From contig NZ_QYTW02000008.1 of NCBI RefSeq assembly GCF_003605405.2, positions 30,015 through 94,014 on the forward strand: DNA of 64,000 nucleotides. Direction: 5' to 3'. Below the pieces are notes generated by a model. That model did no database searches. It saw only the letters and a list, made by a program, of their open reading frames with translations, and had not been told where the DNA came from. This DNA comes from Siminovitchia terrae. GTDB taxonomy: Bacteria > Bacillota > Bacilli > Bacillales > Bacillaceae_C. Below, piece by piece: positions 1 to 8,952 of this stretch; the stretch's first letter is position 1, and each line of letters starts with the position of its first letter. A program made the translations under genes and the position numbers.

Positions 1-726
1 AAAACAGATTCCGTCGAGAATACAAACATCAACGTCATTTACGTCACACCATCACACCACTTTCCATACGGGTCTGTACTTTCAGTCAACCGCCGTGTCA
101 AGCTGTTGAATTGGGCAGCAGGGAGTGATCACCGCTACATCATCGAAGATGATTACGACAGTGAATTCCGTTACAGCGGTAAATCTATCCCTTCATTACA
201 AAGCATGGACCACAGCGAAAAAGTCATTTTTTTAGGAAGCTTTTCAAAATCCCTGATCCCATCACTTCGGATCAGTTATATGGTTGTTCCTAAATCTTTA
301 TTGAAAAAATATAAAGAAGAGGCGCTATCTTTCTATCATTGTTCTGTCTCAAGGATCGACCAGCGAATATTAACCCAGTTTATGAAAGAAGGAGACTTTG
401 AGAGGCATCTCAACAGGATGCGGAAAATCTACCGCAAAAAACTAGAAAAAACCCTGGAAGTGTTAAAACCTTACCAGAAAAAGGTGGAGGTAATTGGAGA
501 GCATTCCGGCTTGCACATGTTACTCGCCATAAAAAATGGCATGAATGAGGATGAGCTTGTTCTTAAAGCTTTAGAGAATCAGGTGAAGATCCACCCGCTT
601 TCCAATTACACCTTAGAGAAAAAAGTTGAATTTCCTCCGAAAATCATACTGGGATTTGCGGGAATACCAGAGAATGAACTGGAACCCGCAATCAAACTGT
701 TGTTAAAGAGTTGGGGGATAGCTTAA
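1..726 (+). CDS. MocR/GabR-type PLP-dependent regulator, C-terminal part (5' end outside window)
   Basis: The reading frame is open from base 1, so the gene starts upstream of the window and only the aminotransferase-like half is seen. The first residues contain VTPSHHFPYGSVLS, the hallmark of MocR-family proteins (winged-helix DNA-binding domain fused to a class I aminotransferase fold). The PLP-binding lysine lies in GSFSKSLIPSLRISY. These proteins use PLP as a ligand-binding cofactor to control vitamin B6, GABA or similar genes rather than to catalyse. The wHTH domain and the target gene are not visible. A hairpin terminator follows the stop. Confidence 0.85.
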   Translation, partial: KTDSVENTNINVIYVTPSHHFPYGSVLSVNRRVKLLNWAAGSDHRYIIEDDYDSEFRYSGKSIPSLQSMDHSEKVIFLGSFSKSLIPSLRISYMVVPKSLLKKYKEEALSFYHCSVSRIDQRILTQFMKEGDFERHLNRMRKIYRKKLEKTLEVLKPYQKKVEVIGEHSGLHMLLAIKNGMNEDELVLKALENQVKIHPLSNYTLEKKVEFPPKIILGFAGIPENELEPAIKLLLKSWGIA

Positions 727-741
727 GTAATATAGTGAATG

Positions 742-777
742 AAAAGTCCTGATGCCCTATGCGGGTTCAGGACTTTT
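742..777 (+). terminator. Rho-independent terminator after MocR gene
   Basis: An 11-bp perfect stem (AAAAGTCCTGA / TCAGGACTTTT) with a 14-nt loop directly follows the stop codon and ends in a T run. Confidence 0.8.
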
Positions 778-853
778 ACTAGTTTATGAGACTACTTGCT
801 TCACGCTTTTTTCGTTTGAGTCAATGTTCATCTTGGCAATGTCGAAACCAGTG

Positions 854-892
854 TAAAAAACAGCTCCTTAAAAAAGGAACTGCGTTTTCACT
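854..892 (-). terminator. Terminator hairpin downstream of LLM oxidoreductase
   Basis: CAGCTCCTT / AAGGAACTG stem (one G-U pair) flanked by A and T runs, reaching the stop codon of the minus-strand gene at 891. Confidence 0.6.
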
Positions 893-1937
893 ACTCCATC
901 TCCCACTTCTTTACTTCCTCGCGCACACGCGGTGCCACTTCTGTTCCAAGAAGTTCAATAGCCCTCATCACCTGATCATGAGGCATTGTACCCAGTGGAA
1001 CATGCATCATGAAGCGGGTAATCCCAACTTCTTTACGAAGATGGATAATTTTTTGGGCAACAGTTTCCGGATCACCTACATACAATGCTCCCTCCGGGCT
1101 TCTCGCTGCATCGAAGCTTGCCCGGCTATAATGGCCCCATCCTCTTTCTCGTCCGAGTACATTCATTACCTGCTGGGTTGATGGGAAAAACTTCTCGACT
1201 GCCTCTTCTGTCGTGTCAGCTACAAATCCGTGTGAATGCGAAGCTACCGGAAGCTTTGTAACATCGTGCCCTGACTGGGCTGCTGCTCTTTTATAAATTT
1301 CCACAAGGGGCGCAAACTGCACCGGTCTGCCTCCGATAATGGCAAGAGCAAGCGGTAACCCTAAAAGGCCAGCCCTGATGACGGATTGAGTATTTCCCCC
1401 GCTTCCGATCCATATAGGCAGCGGATCTTGTACTGGCCGCGGATATACTCCAAGATTGTCGATAGCCGGACGGTGTCCGCCTCTCCATGTCACCCTTTCG
1501 GATTCACGTATCTTCAACAACAGCTCAAGATTCTCCTCATACAGCTCGTCATAATCCTTTAAATCATAGCCGAATAAAGGAAAAGATTCGATGAACGATC
1601 CCCGCCCAGCCATAATCTCCGCGCGCCCATTTGAAATCCCATCAAGCATAGAAAAGTCTTGGAATACACGTACAGGATCATCGGAAGAAAGCACGGTAAC
1701 AGCACTAGTCAACCTGATCCTTTTCGTCTGAGGAGCAGCAGCGGCCAGCAAAATGGCTGGCGACGACGCTGCAAAATCTTTCCGATGATGCTCCCCTACG
1801 CCGAATACATCCAGTCCCACTTCGTCAGCCAAAACAATTTCTTCGACCACTTCACGTAATCTCTCTGCATGGCTGATTATTTTTCCAGTTTCCGGATCAG
1901 GAGTTGTTTCTACAAACGTTGTAATACCTATTTCCAT
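891..1937 (-). CDS. LLM-class flavin-dependent oxidoreductase (luciferase-like monooxygenase)
   Basis: 348 residues, the usual length of the bacterial luciferase-like family. The N-terminal strand MEIGITTFVE, the GEHHRKDF segment, the AVTVLSSDDPVRVFQDFSMLD block and GRAEIMAGRGSF are typical of the FMN/F420-binding TIM barrel. The substrate cannot be told from sequence. A longer TTG-started frame exists, but that TTG overlaps the ribosome binding site GGAGG; the ATG at 1937 has the right spacing and was chosen. It has its own terminator and no partner gene, so it appears monocistronic. Confidence 0.88.
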   Translation of the reverse strand: MEIGITTFVETTPDPETGKIISHAERLREVVEEIVLADEVGLDVFGVGEHHRKDFAASSPAILLAAAAPQTKRIRLTSAVTVLSSDDPVRVFQDFSMLDGISNGRAEIMAGRGSFIESFPLFGYDLKDYDELYEENLELLLKIRESERVTWRGGHRPAIDNLGVYPRPVQDPLPIWIGSGGNTQSVIRAGLLGLPLALAIIGGRPVQFAPLVEIYKRAAAQSGHDVTKLPVASHSHGFVADTTEEAVEKFFPSTQQVMNVLGRERGWGHYSRASFDAARSPEGALYVGDPETVAQKIIHLRKEVGITRFMMHVPLGTMPHDQVMRAIELLGTEVAPRVREEVKKWEME

Positions 1938-2041
1938 TGGACATTCCTCCAAATCAAGGTTACTAAAAGTAATATACTTATTTTGAAGTGTTAACTTTAA
2001 TAATACAAGTTATTTGACCGGGGGAGAGACTTGGACTCCCA

Positions 2042-2383
2042 TCACGCCTTCTTAACAAACTCGGATTTGAGCTGCATAGCTCCAAATCCGTCAATTTTAC
2101 AGTCGATATCGTGATCCCCATCAACGAGACGAATGTTCTTTACCTTTGTGCCTATTTTTACAACCGAAGAACTTCCCTTCACTTTTAAATCTTTGATGAC
2201 TGTTACGGTATCACCGTCCTGAAGGACGTTTCCATGAGCATCCTTCACCACTTGTTGTCCATTGCCGCTTTCGGCTTCCGCTCCTACCTTCCACTCATTC
2301 CCACATTCCGGGCACACCAGAAAATCCCTATCCTCATATGTATATTCCGAGTGGCATTTTGGGCAGTTTGGCAAATTAGACAT
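2042..2383 (-). CDS. PhnA/YjdM family zinc-ribbon protein
   Basis: 113 residues: an N-terminal zinc ribbon (CPKC...CPEC, residues about 7-27) followed by the PhnA beta-barrel with [44 protein letters not shown]. The family is linked by name to phosphonate use, but its biochemical role is unsettled. An in-frame ATG 21 bases upstream exists; the start at 2383 is preferred because GGGGGA lies at the right distance. It stands alone between two minus-strand genes. Confidence 0.88.
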   Translation of the reverse strand: MSNLPNCPKCHSEYTYEDRDFLVCPECGNEWKVGAEAESGNGQQVVKDAHGNVLQDGDTVTVIKDLKVKGSSSVVKIGTKVKNIRLVDGDHDIDCKIDGFGAMQLKSEFVKKA

Positions 2384-2530
2384 TACATTTTCCCCCATTT
2401 TCATTTATATAGTACCATTTTCCTAACATCCATATACTGTCACAGTTTTTAGCCATTGACAAGGAGCGCTATGACTTTGCCTATAAAGGTGGATGATGAC
2501 TTATCATCGCGTTTCGAAAAAGTTGGCTAA

Positions 2531-2568
2531 AAGCGCCTCCCAATTATTCAGCAACAGGAGACGCTTCT
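2531..2568 (-). terminator. Terminator hairpin after DUF4153 gene
   Basis: AGCGCCTCC / GGAGACGCT inverted repeat just past the minus-strand stop at 2577. Confidence 0.5.
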
Positions 2569-2576
2569 TGAACTTC

Positions 2577-4376
2577 CTATTTTATCTGAATGAATACATA
2601 TAAATCAGCATCATACCTAGAATTATAGTAATCAACATTATTAGTAACAATGCTCATCCTAACCGCATCATTCTCTTCAGTCACAGTAGCTTCCTTTACG
2701 GATAAATTCTCCCCTTTCAACTCCTTCTGATTATCAAAAATGCGTTCAAAAGCCTTCTTCGCATCGAATCGAATAAGCTCCTGATCACTTTCGTCAACCA
2801 GAATCAGGAAGATATTTTCTTCATCAACCAGGTTCTTGAGCTTGTAATTTTTATTATCTATTTTTAACGGAATAACAGTCCCAACATCCTTTGTCTTTTG
2901 ATAGCCGTTAACATAGAGATTGACCATCCGGTCGTAATTCTCAATGTTCAAAGATGGACTTCGCTCCCAATCCAAGTATGCGGATTGGTTGTCATTCTTT
3001 CCTACATCCGTTTCATCATACGTTTCTTCAAACCCGAAGGTGTTTTTAAAATTTCCGTAGTGAAAAACCTTATCCGGCAGCCAGTCAATGCCATCTATAT
3101 AATCCATACTGTCCAAATAACTAACCGTTCTTGTAATAGTTTTCTTATCTTTAGTGGAAATGTCCGCATTTGGAACAATCTCCCCGTTTTCAAGCATTCC
3201 GTTTTCCGACAGTGTACTTTTCAACAGATTCATCTGATTTTCACGACTTATTGTAAAGGCATCTATGGGCGGAATAATGGAAATCGCGGAGAAAACAATT
3301 AAGACAGCCGCTATCAATCCGTTTTTTCGGATAGGGAAAAAGCTGAATATCACCCCAGCGATAACAGCGAAAATTCCAAACAAGATGACATAGTATCGTC
3401 CATATGTGATACCCATTTCCCCAATTCTCAAAATGGAAGCAATAGTCTGGAACAATACAATCGGAATTAACACTTTCGGAAAAATTTTTCTAAACAGAAC
3501 TGCAAATTGATTCTCCAAGTTGCTTGCCAAGATATACACCAAAATAACCGTGATAGCATATGAAACAAGCATCGGTTCCAGCAGATTGTTCGTCCAGAAA
3601 TCGCCACTAATATTCAATACGACATACGCTAGGAGAATCACTGTATATATGGCGGTCAACGGAATGATAATATATGAAATCAGAATCCCCAACAATTTCG
3701 GTGTATCAACTGCTTTTGCCACCTGATCCATTTGCAGGCCCTGCTCCCCTTTTATCCCGCTGGCATCCCTTTTACCAGGATAAGAAGGGGTAAAAGACAG
3801 AAAGAAAATAGGGGCAAACAAAGAGAAAACAATATTCAGAACATGCTCGTAAGCTTTATAATCCAATGAAAATAAAAGTTGGTCAACAGCCAGTAAAATG
3901 GAGCTAAGACCGATTGAAATCACAGCTGTAAAAAGAGCCGTAATAAAAAAAGCCTTAAACACGGACATAAAACTTTGATTAAACGTAATCACGCTTTTGA
4001 TGGACGGAACCAATATAAATACCATCATCAGTGCAAATATGGTAACGCCCGTTTTTGTTCCCATTTCCATGTTAAAGGTGGATGCAGACCGAATGGCAAA
4101 GAAATATCCAGCTGTTAAAGCTACTGATGCCCCCATTAGCATGATCCGTTCACTTATTCTCGTAAAAAAGCGTTCAAACGTTTGTTGAGCCACTATGCTC
4201 AAAAGTGCACCAATTACGAAAGTAAACAGATATTTCGAATAATTTTCAACCTCATTGTTAATCATATTCATATTTACTGTAGCGGTAGCCAGTAGAAAAA
4301 ACATCGTCAATGGATAACGGTTGATGGCCTCTATCAGACCCATCAGCTTTTCCCTCAAGCTTTTGACCACATTCAT
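2577..4376 (-). CDS. DUF4153 domain membrane protein
   Basis: 599 residues with about ten hydrophobic segments in the first 390 residues (for example SIVAQQTFERFF, VTIFALMMVFILVP, IAAVLIVFSAISIIPPIDAF), then a hydrophilic, probably extracytoplasmic, C-terminal region of about 200 residues with mixed alpha/beta character. The IPPIDAFTISRENQM block and overall layout fit DUF4153, a family of unknown function. A GTG 54 bases upstream could extend the frame, but AAGGTGAT sits correctly before the ATG at 4376. Monocistronic with its own terminator. Confidence 0.75.
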   Translation of the reverse strand: MNVVKSLREKLMGLIEAINRYPLTMFFLLATATVNMNMINNEVENYSKYLFTFVIGALLSIVAQQTFERFFTRISERIMLMGASVALTAGYFFAIRSASTFNMEMGTKTGVTIFALMMVFILVPSIKSVITFNQSFMSVFKAFFITALFTAVISIGLSSILLAVDQLLFSLDYKAYEHVLNIVFSLFAPIFFLSFTPSYPGKRDASGIKGEQGLQMDQVAKAVDTPKLLGILISYIIIPLTAIYTVILLAYVVLNISGDFWTNNLLEPMLVSYAITVILVYILASNLENQFAVLFRKIFPKVLIPIVLFQTIASILRIGEMGITYGRYYVILFGIFAVIAGVIFSFFPIRKNGLIAAVLIVFSAISIIPPIDAFTISRENQMNLLKSTLSENGMLENGEIVPNADISTKDKKTITRTVSYLDSMDYIDGIDWLPDKVFHYGNFKNTFGFEETYDETDVGKNDNQSAYLDWERSPSLNIENYDRMVNLYVNGYQKTKDVGTVIPLKIDNKNYKLKNLVDEENIFLILVDESDQELIRFDAKKAFERIFDNQKELKGENLSVKEATVTEENDAVRMSIVTNNVDYYNSRYDADLYVFIQIK

Positions 4377-4521
4377 CAACATCACCTTTTTCCTTTTTAT
4401 TCGGAACAGATTTTCTTTTATGTTATTCACTAACGTCTGTTTAAATGAGAAGTCGACCGCCTTTCCTTGATGTTACTACCAAATGAAGAAACTGTACATA
4501 GTTCTTGTGTTAAAACAAAAG

Positions 4522-4569
4522 AAGCTTCAATTTGCCTAGGGCTGCATCCCATTAACAAATTGAAGGCTC
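4522..4569 (-). terminator. Terminator hairpin after ferredoxin-NADP reductase
   Basis: AGCTTCAATTTG / CAAATTGAAGGCT stem with a 20-nt loop, downstream of the minus-strand stop at 4605. Confidence 0.6.
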
Positions 4570-4604
4570 CTTGATTCGCTTTTGTTCATCAGCCGTTCAG
4601 TTTT

Positions 4605-5651
4605 TCATCGCATAGCTTGCTTCACTAGCTCCCGGTTTTTCTCCCTAAACAGCTCATTATGTGAGGATACTCTACCGGTCTCATCTGAATCCGGCATAAT
4701 AAATTGCTTTGCTTTATTCACTGCGTTTGCTGCGTCCTGAAATGCCCCTGCAATTAAATGAAGCTTTCCTTCATGATATAAAATATCTCCTGCAGCAAAA
4801 AGCCCTGGAACAGCCGTTTCACTCATTGGAGTACCCGAGATAAAGTAATCGTCTTTCAATTTAACATTGAGACTGTTATTGGACATTAATTCTTTATCCC
4901 GTTCAAAACCATGATTGATGATCACTTCATCAACATCGAGTTCAATCTTGTTTCCTTCTTCGGAATTTACCAATACCACTTTCTCAATACTTTCATGGTT
5001 CGTTCCCGCGATTAGCTTTTCAATCGTTGTATTTAATAAACATTCAACTGAACTATTTAATAATCGAGTTACTTCAGCTTCATGTCCTTTTAAATGATCC
5101 TTCCGGTACGTCAAAAAAACCTTCTTGGCAATCGGCTCTAATTCATTTGCCCAGTCAATTGCGGCATTTCCACCACCCGAAATTAATACTGTCTTGTTTT
5201 TAAAGCGTTCCAGAGATTTTACAGTATAGTGCAAATTACTCACTTCAAAACGTTCTGCACCCTCGATTTCTAACTTTATAGGCTTTAATATCCCGCCGCC
5301 TACAGCTACAATAACCGTCTTAGAATAATGTTTTTGATTTGAGGCTGTTTGGATAACAAAATGACCACTGCTATCTTTATCAATAGATACTACTTTTTCA
5401 CCCAAAACAACCTCCGGATCAAACGTTAGCCCCTGTTGAACTGTTTGATTAATCAACTGCTCGCCCGATATAGGGGTAAGTCCTCCTACATCCCAAATCA
5501 TTTTCTCGGGATAGACGTGTACCTTGCCGCCCAAATACGGTTGAAATTCGATAATTTTGGTTCTCATTTCCCTCAAGCCACTATAGAAAGCAGAAAAAAG
5601 TCCTGCTGGCCCCCCTCCAATAATGGTTACATCATACATTTGCTCATCCAT
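4605..5651 (-). CDS. Ferredoxin--NADP+ reductase, thioredoxin-reductase-like (YcgT/YumC type)
   Basis: 348 residues. FAD-binding GGGPAGLFSAFYSGLRE at the N-terminus, a second dinucleotide motif SGGGNAAIDWANEL near residue 160, and the C-terminal FAD motif GLFAAGDILYHEGKLHLIAGAFQDAANAVN. The thioredoxin reductase CxxC is absent, as in the type 2 ferredoxin/flavodoxin reductases of Firmicutes. A Fur box lies in the divergent upstream region, which matches the Fur control known for ycgT in B. subtilis. It may reduce ferric iron released from siderophores together with the divergent esterase; that link is inference from context. Confidence 0.88.
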   Translation of the reverse strand: MDEQMYDVTIIGGGPAGLFSAFYSGLREMRTKIIEFQPYLGGKVHVYPEKMIWDVGGLTPISGEQLINQTVQQGLTFDPEVVLGEKVVSIDKDSSGHFVIQTASNQKHYSKTVIVAVGGGILKPIKLEIEGAERFEVSNLHYTVKSLERFKNKTVLISGGGNAAIDWANELEPIAKKVFLTYRKDHLKGHEAEVTRLLNSSVECLLNTTIEKLIAGTNHESIEKVVLVNSEEGNKIELDVDEVIINHGFERDKELMSNNSLNVKLKDDYFISGTPMSETAVPGLFAAGDILYHEGKLHLIAGAFQDAANAVNKAKQFIMPDSDETGRVSSHNELFREKNRELVKQAMR

Positions 5652-5775
5652 TGTATAAACCTCTTTTCATAAATTGGATTGGTCATTCGTGTATGGCTTG
5701 ATTTAACACGCCATTTTCAACTAGATCATATGATTGCCTCTTCCCAAATAAAGAATCGTATATTATGATTATATT

Positions 5776-5795
5776 GATATTGATAATCATTTTCA
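5776..5795. promoter_or_regulatory. Fur box, divergent
   Basis: TGATAATCATTTTCA (5781-5795) matches the 7-1-7 Fur consensus TGATAATnATTATCA at 13 of 14 positions. An overlapping second match TGATATTGATAATCA (5776-5790) scores 12 of 14. It sits between the divergent reductase and esterase genes and can control both. Iron repression is the expected effect. Confidence 0.8.
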
Positions 5796-5863
5796 ACTAA
5801 GTTCGCAATTTTATATTATCCTTATCTACATTGGGAAAACGAATAAACCACTGAATGTGAGGA

Positions 5864-6622
5864 ATGTACATGATTCTATTTCATTCTGAGAAGATCGCCC
5901 ATTACGAGATTTGTGTGATATTACCTTCGGGATACGACAGTACCAAGCAATATCGGACCATTTATATGCATGACGGAGGGGACACTGCCATTCAATGTGT
6001 GAACTATATTGATCATTTAATCATTTCGGGCCAAATTGAACCGCTTATTATTATTGGAATTGAACCCAATGATCGGCACGATGACTATACTCCTTGGGCA
6101 GCACCATCTCTTTCACCACACACTCCTATGTTCGGCGGACAAGCCGAAGCCTATTTACATACCGTTGTTACCAGAATAAAACCATATATAGACGCTCATT
6201 ATGCTACAAATCCAGCACCTTCACATACAGCAATTTCTGGATGCTCATTTGGCGGACTGGTTTCTATTTTCGCTTCTTATTATTATCCAGATGTGTTTCA
6301 TCAATATATTTCACTATCTGCCTCGTTTTGGTATGAAGATGTATTACGATTTATTCAAGGGGAACAAGTTAAGCGGCAAGAAAGTACCTATGTCAAACCA
6401 ACTGTGAATCGTGAAAATCATCAACTGTGCTTATACGTTGGTGAATTAGAAGGAATTTATAAAGATACGGTTCAAGTTCACATGGTCGACTATACGATGA
6501 AGGCGCATCATGAATTTATCAAGGAAGGCTATCTAGAACCTAATCTATTATTTGAGATCAAATGCGCCTTGGCGTATTTGCGCCCAGATTTTATCGAGCT
6601 CCGCTCGATAAATTTCCTCTGA
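5864..6622 (+). pseudogene. Siderophore esterase (enterochelin-esterase-like, BesA/YbbA type), 3' end replaced by repeat
   Basis: Alpha/beta hydrolase of the esterase D family. The YMHDGGD block and the nucleophile elbow SGCSFGG (Ser128) are intact. From codon 232 onward the reading frame runs into a structured repeat (TCAAATGCGCC...), giving the foreign tail [21 protein letters not shown]. Relatives continue at this point with a catalytic-histidine segment of the type GGTHD and a final helix; both are missing. The catalytic triad is therefore incomplete and the product is probably inactive. The gene shares a Fur box with the reductase. I call it a disrupted gene rather than a short active form, since the junction coincides exactly with the repeat boundary. 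Confidence 0.8.
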
Positions 6623-6752
6623 AAATCTGAGGCATCCGTTGGAGGCTTTAACTTTATTCAGCCGGGGTTTGTACTCCCACTGAATGGAATACCAATAGGC
6701 ATTCATCTCACCACTTACAGAAGTGGGAGACTTCTGCTGAATGAAGTTAAAC
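6558..6752 (+). repeat. Structured dispersed repeat, copy 1 (195 bp)
   Basis: Starts TCAAATGCGCC and ends GAAGTTAA like the other copies. It folds into successive hairpins: ATCGAGC/GCTCGAT inside AGATTTT/AAAATCT, an imperfect TTCAGCCGGGG/CCCACTGAA, and ACCACTT/AAGTGGG with an outer CATTCA/TGAATG pair. This copy is inserted in the 3' part of the esterase gene. No target duplication is visible at its ends. Confidence 0.85.
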
Positions 6753-6755
6753 CCT

Positions 6756-7243
6756 GACGGGACTCATGATGATCTTTTTTTCTCTAGATACTTTATTGAA
6801 GCGCTTCATTGGTTATATGGGGGTAAAAGTTAATGACTCTCTTTTCCGCGGGTATCATCGTGTTTACTCAAAGGAAATTCACAAGTGCACAAAAAGAGCA
6901 TCCCTTTTTGGTTAAGTCATACAACTAGAACCAAAGAAAGGGATGCTCAATGTCTAATACTTTGCCCAATTCTCGACGAAATGAGGCAACAGATTTCATT
7001 CTTTGTCTTAAGGTTAGTTTTTAACTTTTCTAACACTATCCTTAGGGACATTCAATCCTATTTTATTTTTGCTAAAGAATCCTAGGCTTTATTCATTTAA
7101 GCTGTTAAAAAAACTTCCTTTGAGAAAATTGACACACCTCTAGAAGTAACCATTTCTTAGGAATTACATCAGGCTAGTCCATACTCGCTGTTTCTCGAGC
7201 AAGTATAACTAAAGCCAAAAGTATTTTCTACCGTTAGTTAAGC
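6756..7243. other. Gene-poor stretch with a long hairpin and a possible relic
   Basis: No convincing gene. The main feature is a hairpin at 6898-6953, GAGCATCCCTTT / AAAGGGATGCTC, followed inward by TGGTT / AACCA. Right after it a short frame begins MSNTLPNSRRNEATDFIL and dies after 24 codons. This could be the end of a degraded insertion sequence, but I cannot assign it. Confidence 0.35.
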
Positions 7244-8737
7244 CTACAGCGCTTTGAGACTTGATTTCTCCTCTGTCTCAACTTCTTGTCGAGAATAGGC
7301 TTCCAAGGTGTCAAATAAGCCTTCTACATGCTCTTGCTTTTTCGTTAATAAAGAAACGACAACATATAAGATTAGATTGTACAATAATCCGACACTTCCG
7401 GCAGACCAGCTGCCAGCCCAACTAGTTAGCCAAGGGAATATGCCGGCAGTTAAAACAACTAACATACCTACAACTGTTCCAATGAATGCACCATATACAT
7501 TTCCTCGTCTCCAAAAAAGACCGAGAACCATTGGTACCGCAACTTGAACAATACAATCATAAACATAAAGAATGATAGAAACTAAACGGCCTATTTCCAG
7601 TGTGGCTATCCCTATAGCAATTAACCCTACAACTAATGTGGCCATTTTTGAAACTCTTAATGTTTGTTCCCTAGAAAGGTTCAAAGGAGCAAGTATATTT
7701 TTCCCTATCATTACTGCCGCTGTAAGGGTTGCTGCACTTATCGTTGACATACTAGCGGCCAATGCAAATACTCCCATAAGCCCTAATGCTACAGGCCCTC
7801 CAAACTGATCTGCAATCCAGAATGCACCGCCTTGTGCATCTTCCGGAAAACCGGTAAGCAACCCTGAACCAAGACCTAGCCATAAAAGGAAAATTGTAAA
7901 TACCGCTCCGATGAAAGGAACGATTAAAACTGCTTTTTTAGACTCCGTTACGTTTTTTGTCATATACATACGGATGAATACACCTGGCATCATCATACCG
8001 CCTAACGCTCCAATTATAATTGCCGAACTCCATGTTCCATAACCGACACTATCTGAAATAACCAATAACTCTGGAGCAGCATCGGCTATTTGCTTAAACA
8101 TTGGTGTAATACCACCGTAAGCCTGAAACATTAAATATAAAACGAGGGCTGTTCCTACAATTGTGAAGAATACCCCTTGAACGAGGGCCCCAACAGCACT
8201 TGCCCGCGCTCCACCTAGCCAGCAATACACTATAACAAATAAGCTTACTAACACGAGTCCCAGATTAAATGAAACCGTTCCATATGTGGCAGCAGAGATG
8301 AGATAACCAATAGTCTTGATTTCTACGATCAACCATGGGCTCCAAAATAAAAATGTTGTAATGGCAATAAAAGTACCGAATTTTTTACTTCCATATCTAA
8401 GCTCTGCAAGGTCCGCATTTGTTTCAAGCTGATACTCTTTTCCCCAAATCCAAACTGGACGAACAATTGTATACATCATAACCATTGAACCCAAAGAGTA
8501 AAGTGCCAAATATTGTGCGAATAAACCTAAATTAGCCGAGTCTGCAAACCATCCAGTATACATGGCCCCAACGTACCAAGCCCCAATAAAGCCGAACATA
8601 CTCAAATACCATGGAAACGACCTTCCGCCAACAGCGAATTCTTCAAGAGAGTCTTGTTTTCTATGAGCAAGCTTGATGATGACTGCATTAAGAATGAAGA
8701 ACCCGATAATGACTCCAATTGCGATTAATGCATTCAT
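7244..8737 (-). CDS. Sodium:solute symporter (SSS family)
   Basis: 497 residues with about 13 membrane segments, fitting the SSS/LeuT fold. The N-terminal FAVGGRSFPWYLSMFGFIGAWYVGAMYTGW block and the ADLAELRYGSKKFGTF segment are typical of the family. Substrate not determinable from sequence. The ATG overlaps the stop of the DUF3311 gene (ATGA), and the pair follows the deacetylase-like gene, forming one sigma-54-driven operon. Import of the compound that the amidohydrolase then processes is the likely role (inference). Confidence 0.88.
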   Translation of the reverse strand: MNALIAIGVIIGFFILNAVIIKLAHRKQDSLEEFAVGGRSFPWYLSMFGFIGAWYVGAMYTGWFADSANLGLFAQYLALYSLGSMVMMYTIVRPVWIWGKEYQLETNADLAELRYGSKKFGTFIAITTFLFWSPWLIVEIKTIGYLISAATYGTVSFNLGLVLVSLFVIVYCWLGGARASAVGALVQGVFFTIVGTALVLYLMFQAYGGITPMFKQIADAAPELLVISDSVGYGTWSSAIIIGALGGMMMPGVFIRMYMTKNVTESKKAVLIVPFIGAVFTIFLLWLGLGSGLLTGFPEDAQGGAFWIADQFGGPVALGLMGVFALAASMSTISAATLTAAVMIGKNILAPLNLSREQTLRVSKMATLVVGLIAIGIATLEIGRLVSIILYVYDCIVQVAVPMVLGLFWRRGNVYGAFIGTVVGMLVVLTAGIFPWLTSWAGSWSAGSVGLLYNLILYVVVSLLTKKQEHVEGLFDTLEAYSRQEVETEEKSSLKAL

Positions 8738-8952
8738 TCAAGTTCTCCTCTCTTCTCTTCGACTTTGTACCATATAGTAAGTAGGATACAAACTGCCAGA
8801 ACAACGAACAAAATCCAAAATTGAACGAAAGGAAGACCTATCACCCATGGATCGATTCTGTTAAAGAATCTAAAAAATGGCGGAAAAACGATAGTACTTA
8901 AAACGGCCCATATAGAACAGAAAAAAAGAAGTGTTACTGTTCCTCTCCTCAC
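8734..8952 (-). CDS. Small DUF3311-type membrane protein, SSS symporter partner
   Basis: 72 residues, two membrane helices (TLLFFCSIWAVLSTIVFPPFF and WILFVVLAVCILLTIWY) separated by NRIDPWVIGLPF, the signature loop of DUF3311 proteins. These small proteins sit next to SSS symporters in many genomes and may be accessory subunits. Starts with GTG that shares one base with the preceding stop (TAGTG) and overlaps the symporter start by 4 bases, so translation is coupled on both sides. Confidence 0.75.
   Translation of the reverse strand: MRRGTVTLLFFCSIWAVLSTIVFPPFFRFFNRIDPWVIGLPFVQFWILFVVLAVCILLTIWYKVEEKRGELE

Noticed and set aside
786..1181. 131-codon plus-strand frame opposite the LLM oxidoreductase
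   Set aside because: Overlaps the 3' part of a clear gene on the other strand; no ribosome site or family signal.
6899..7085. Insertion sequence at 6.9 kb
   Set aside because: A long hairpin followed by a short open frame suggests an IS end, but no transposase motif could be read, so only the hairpin is reported.
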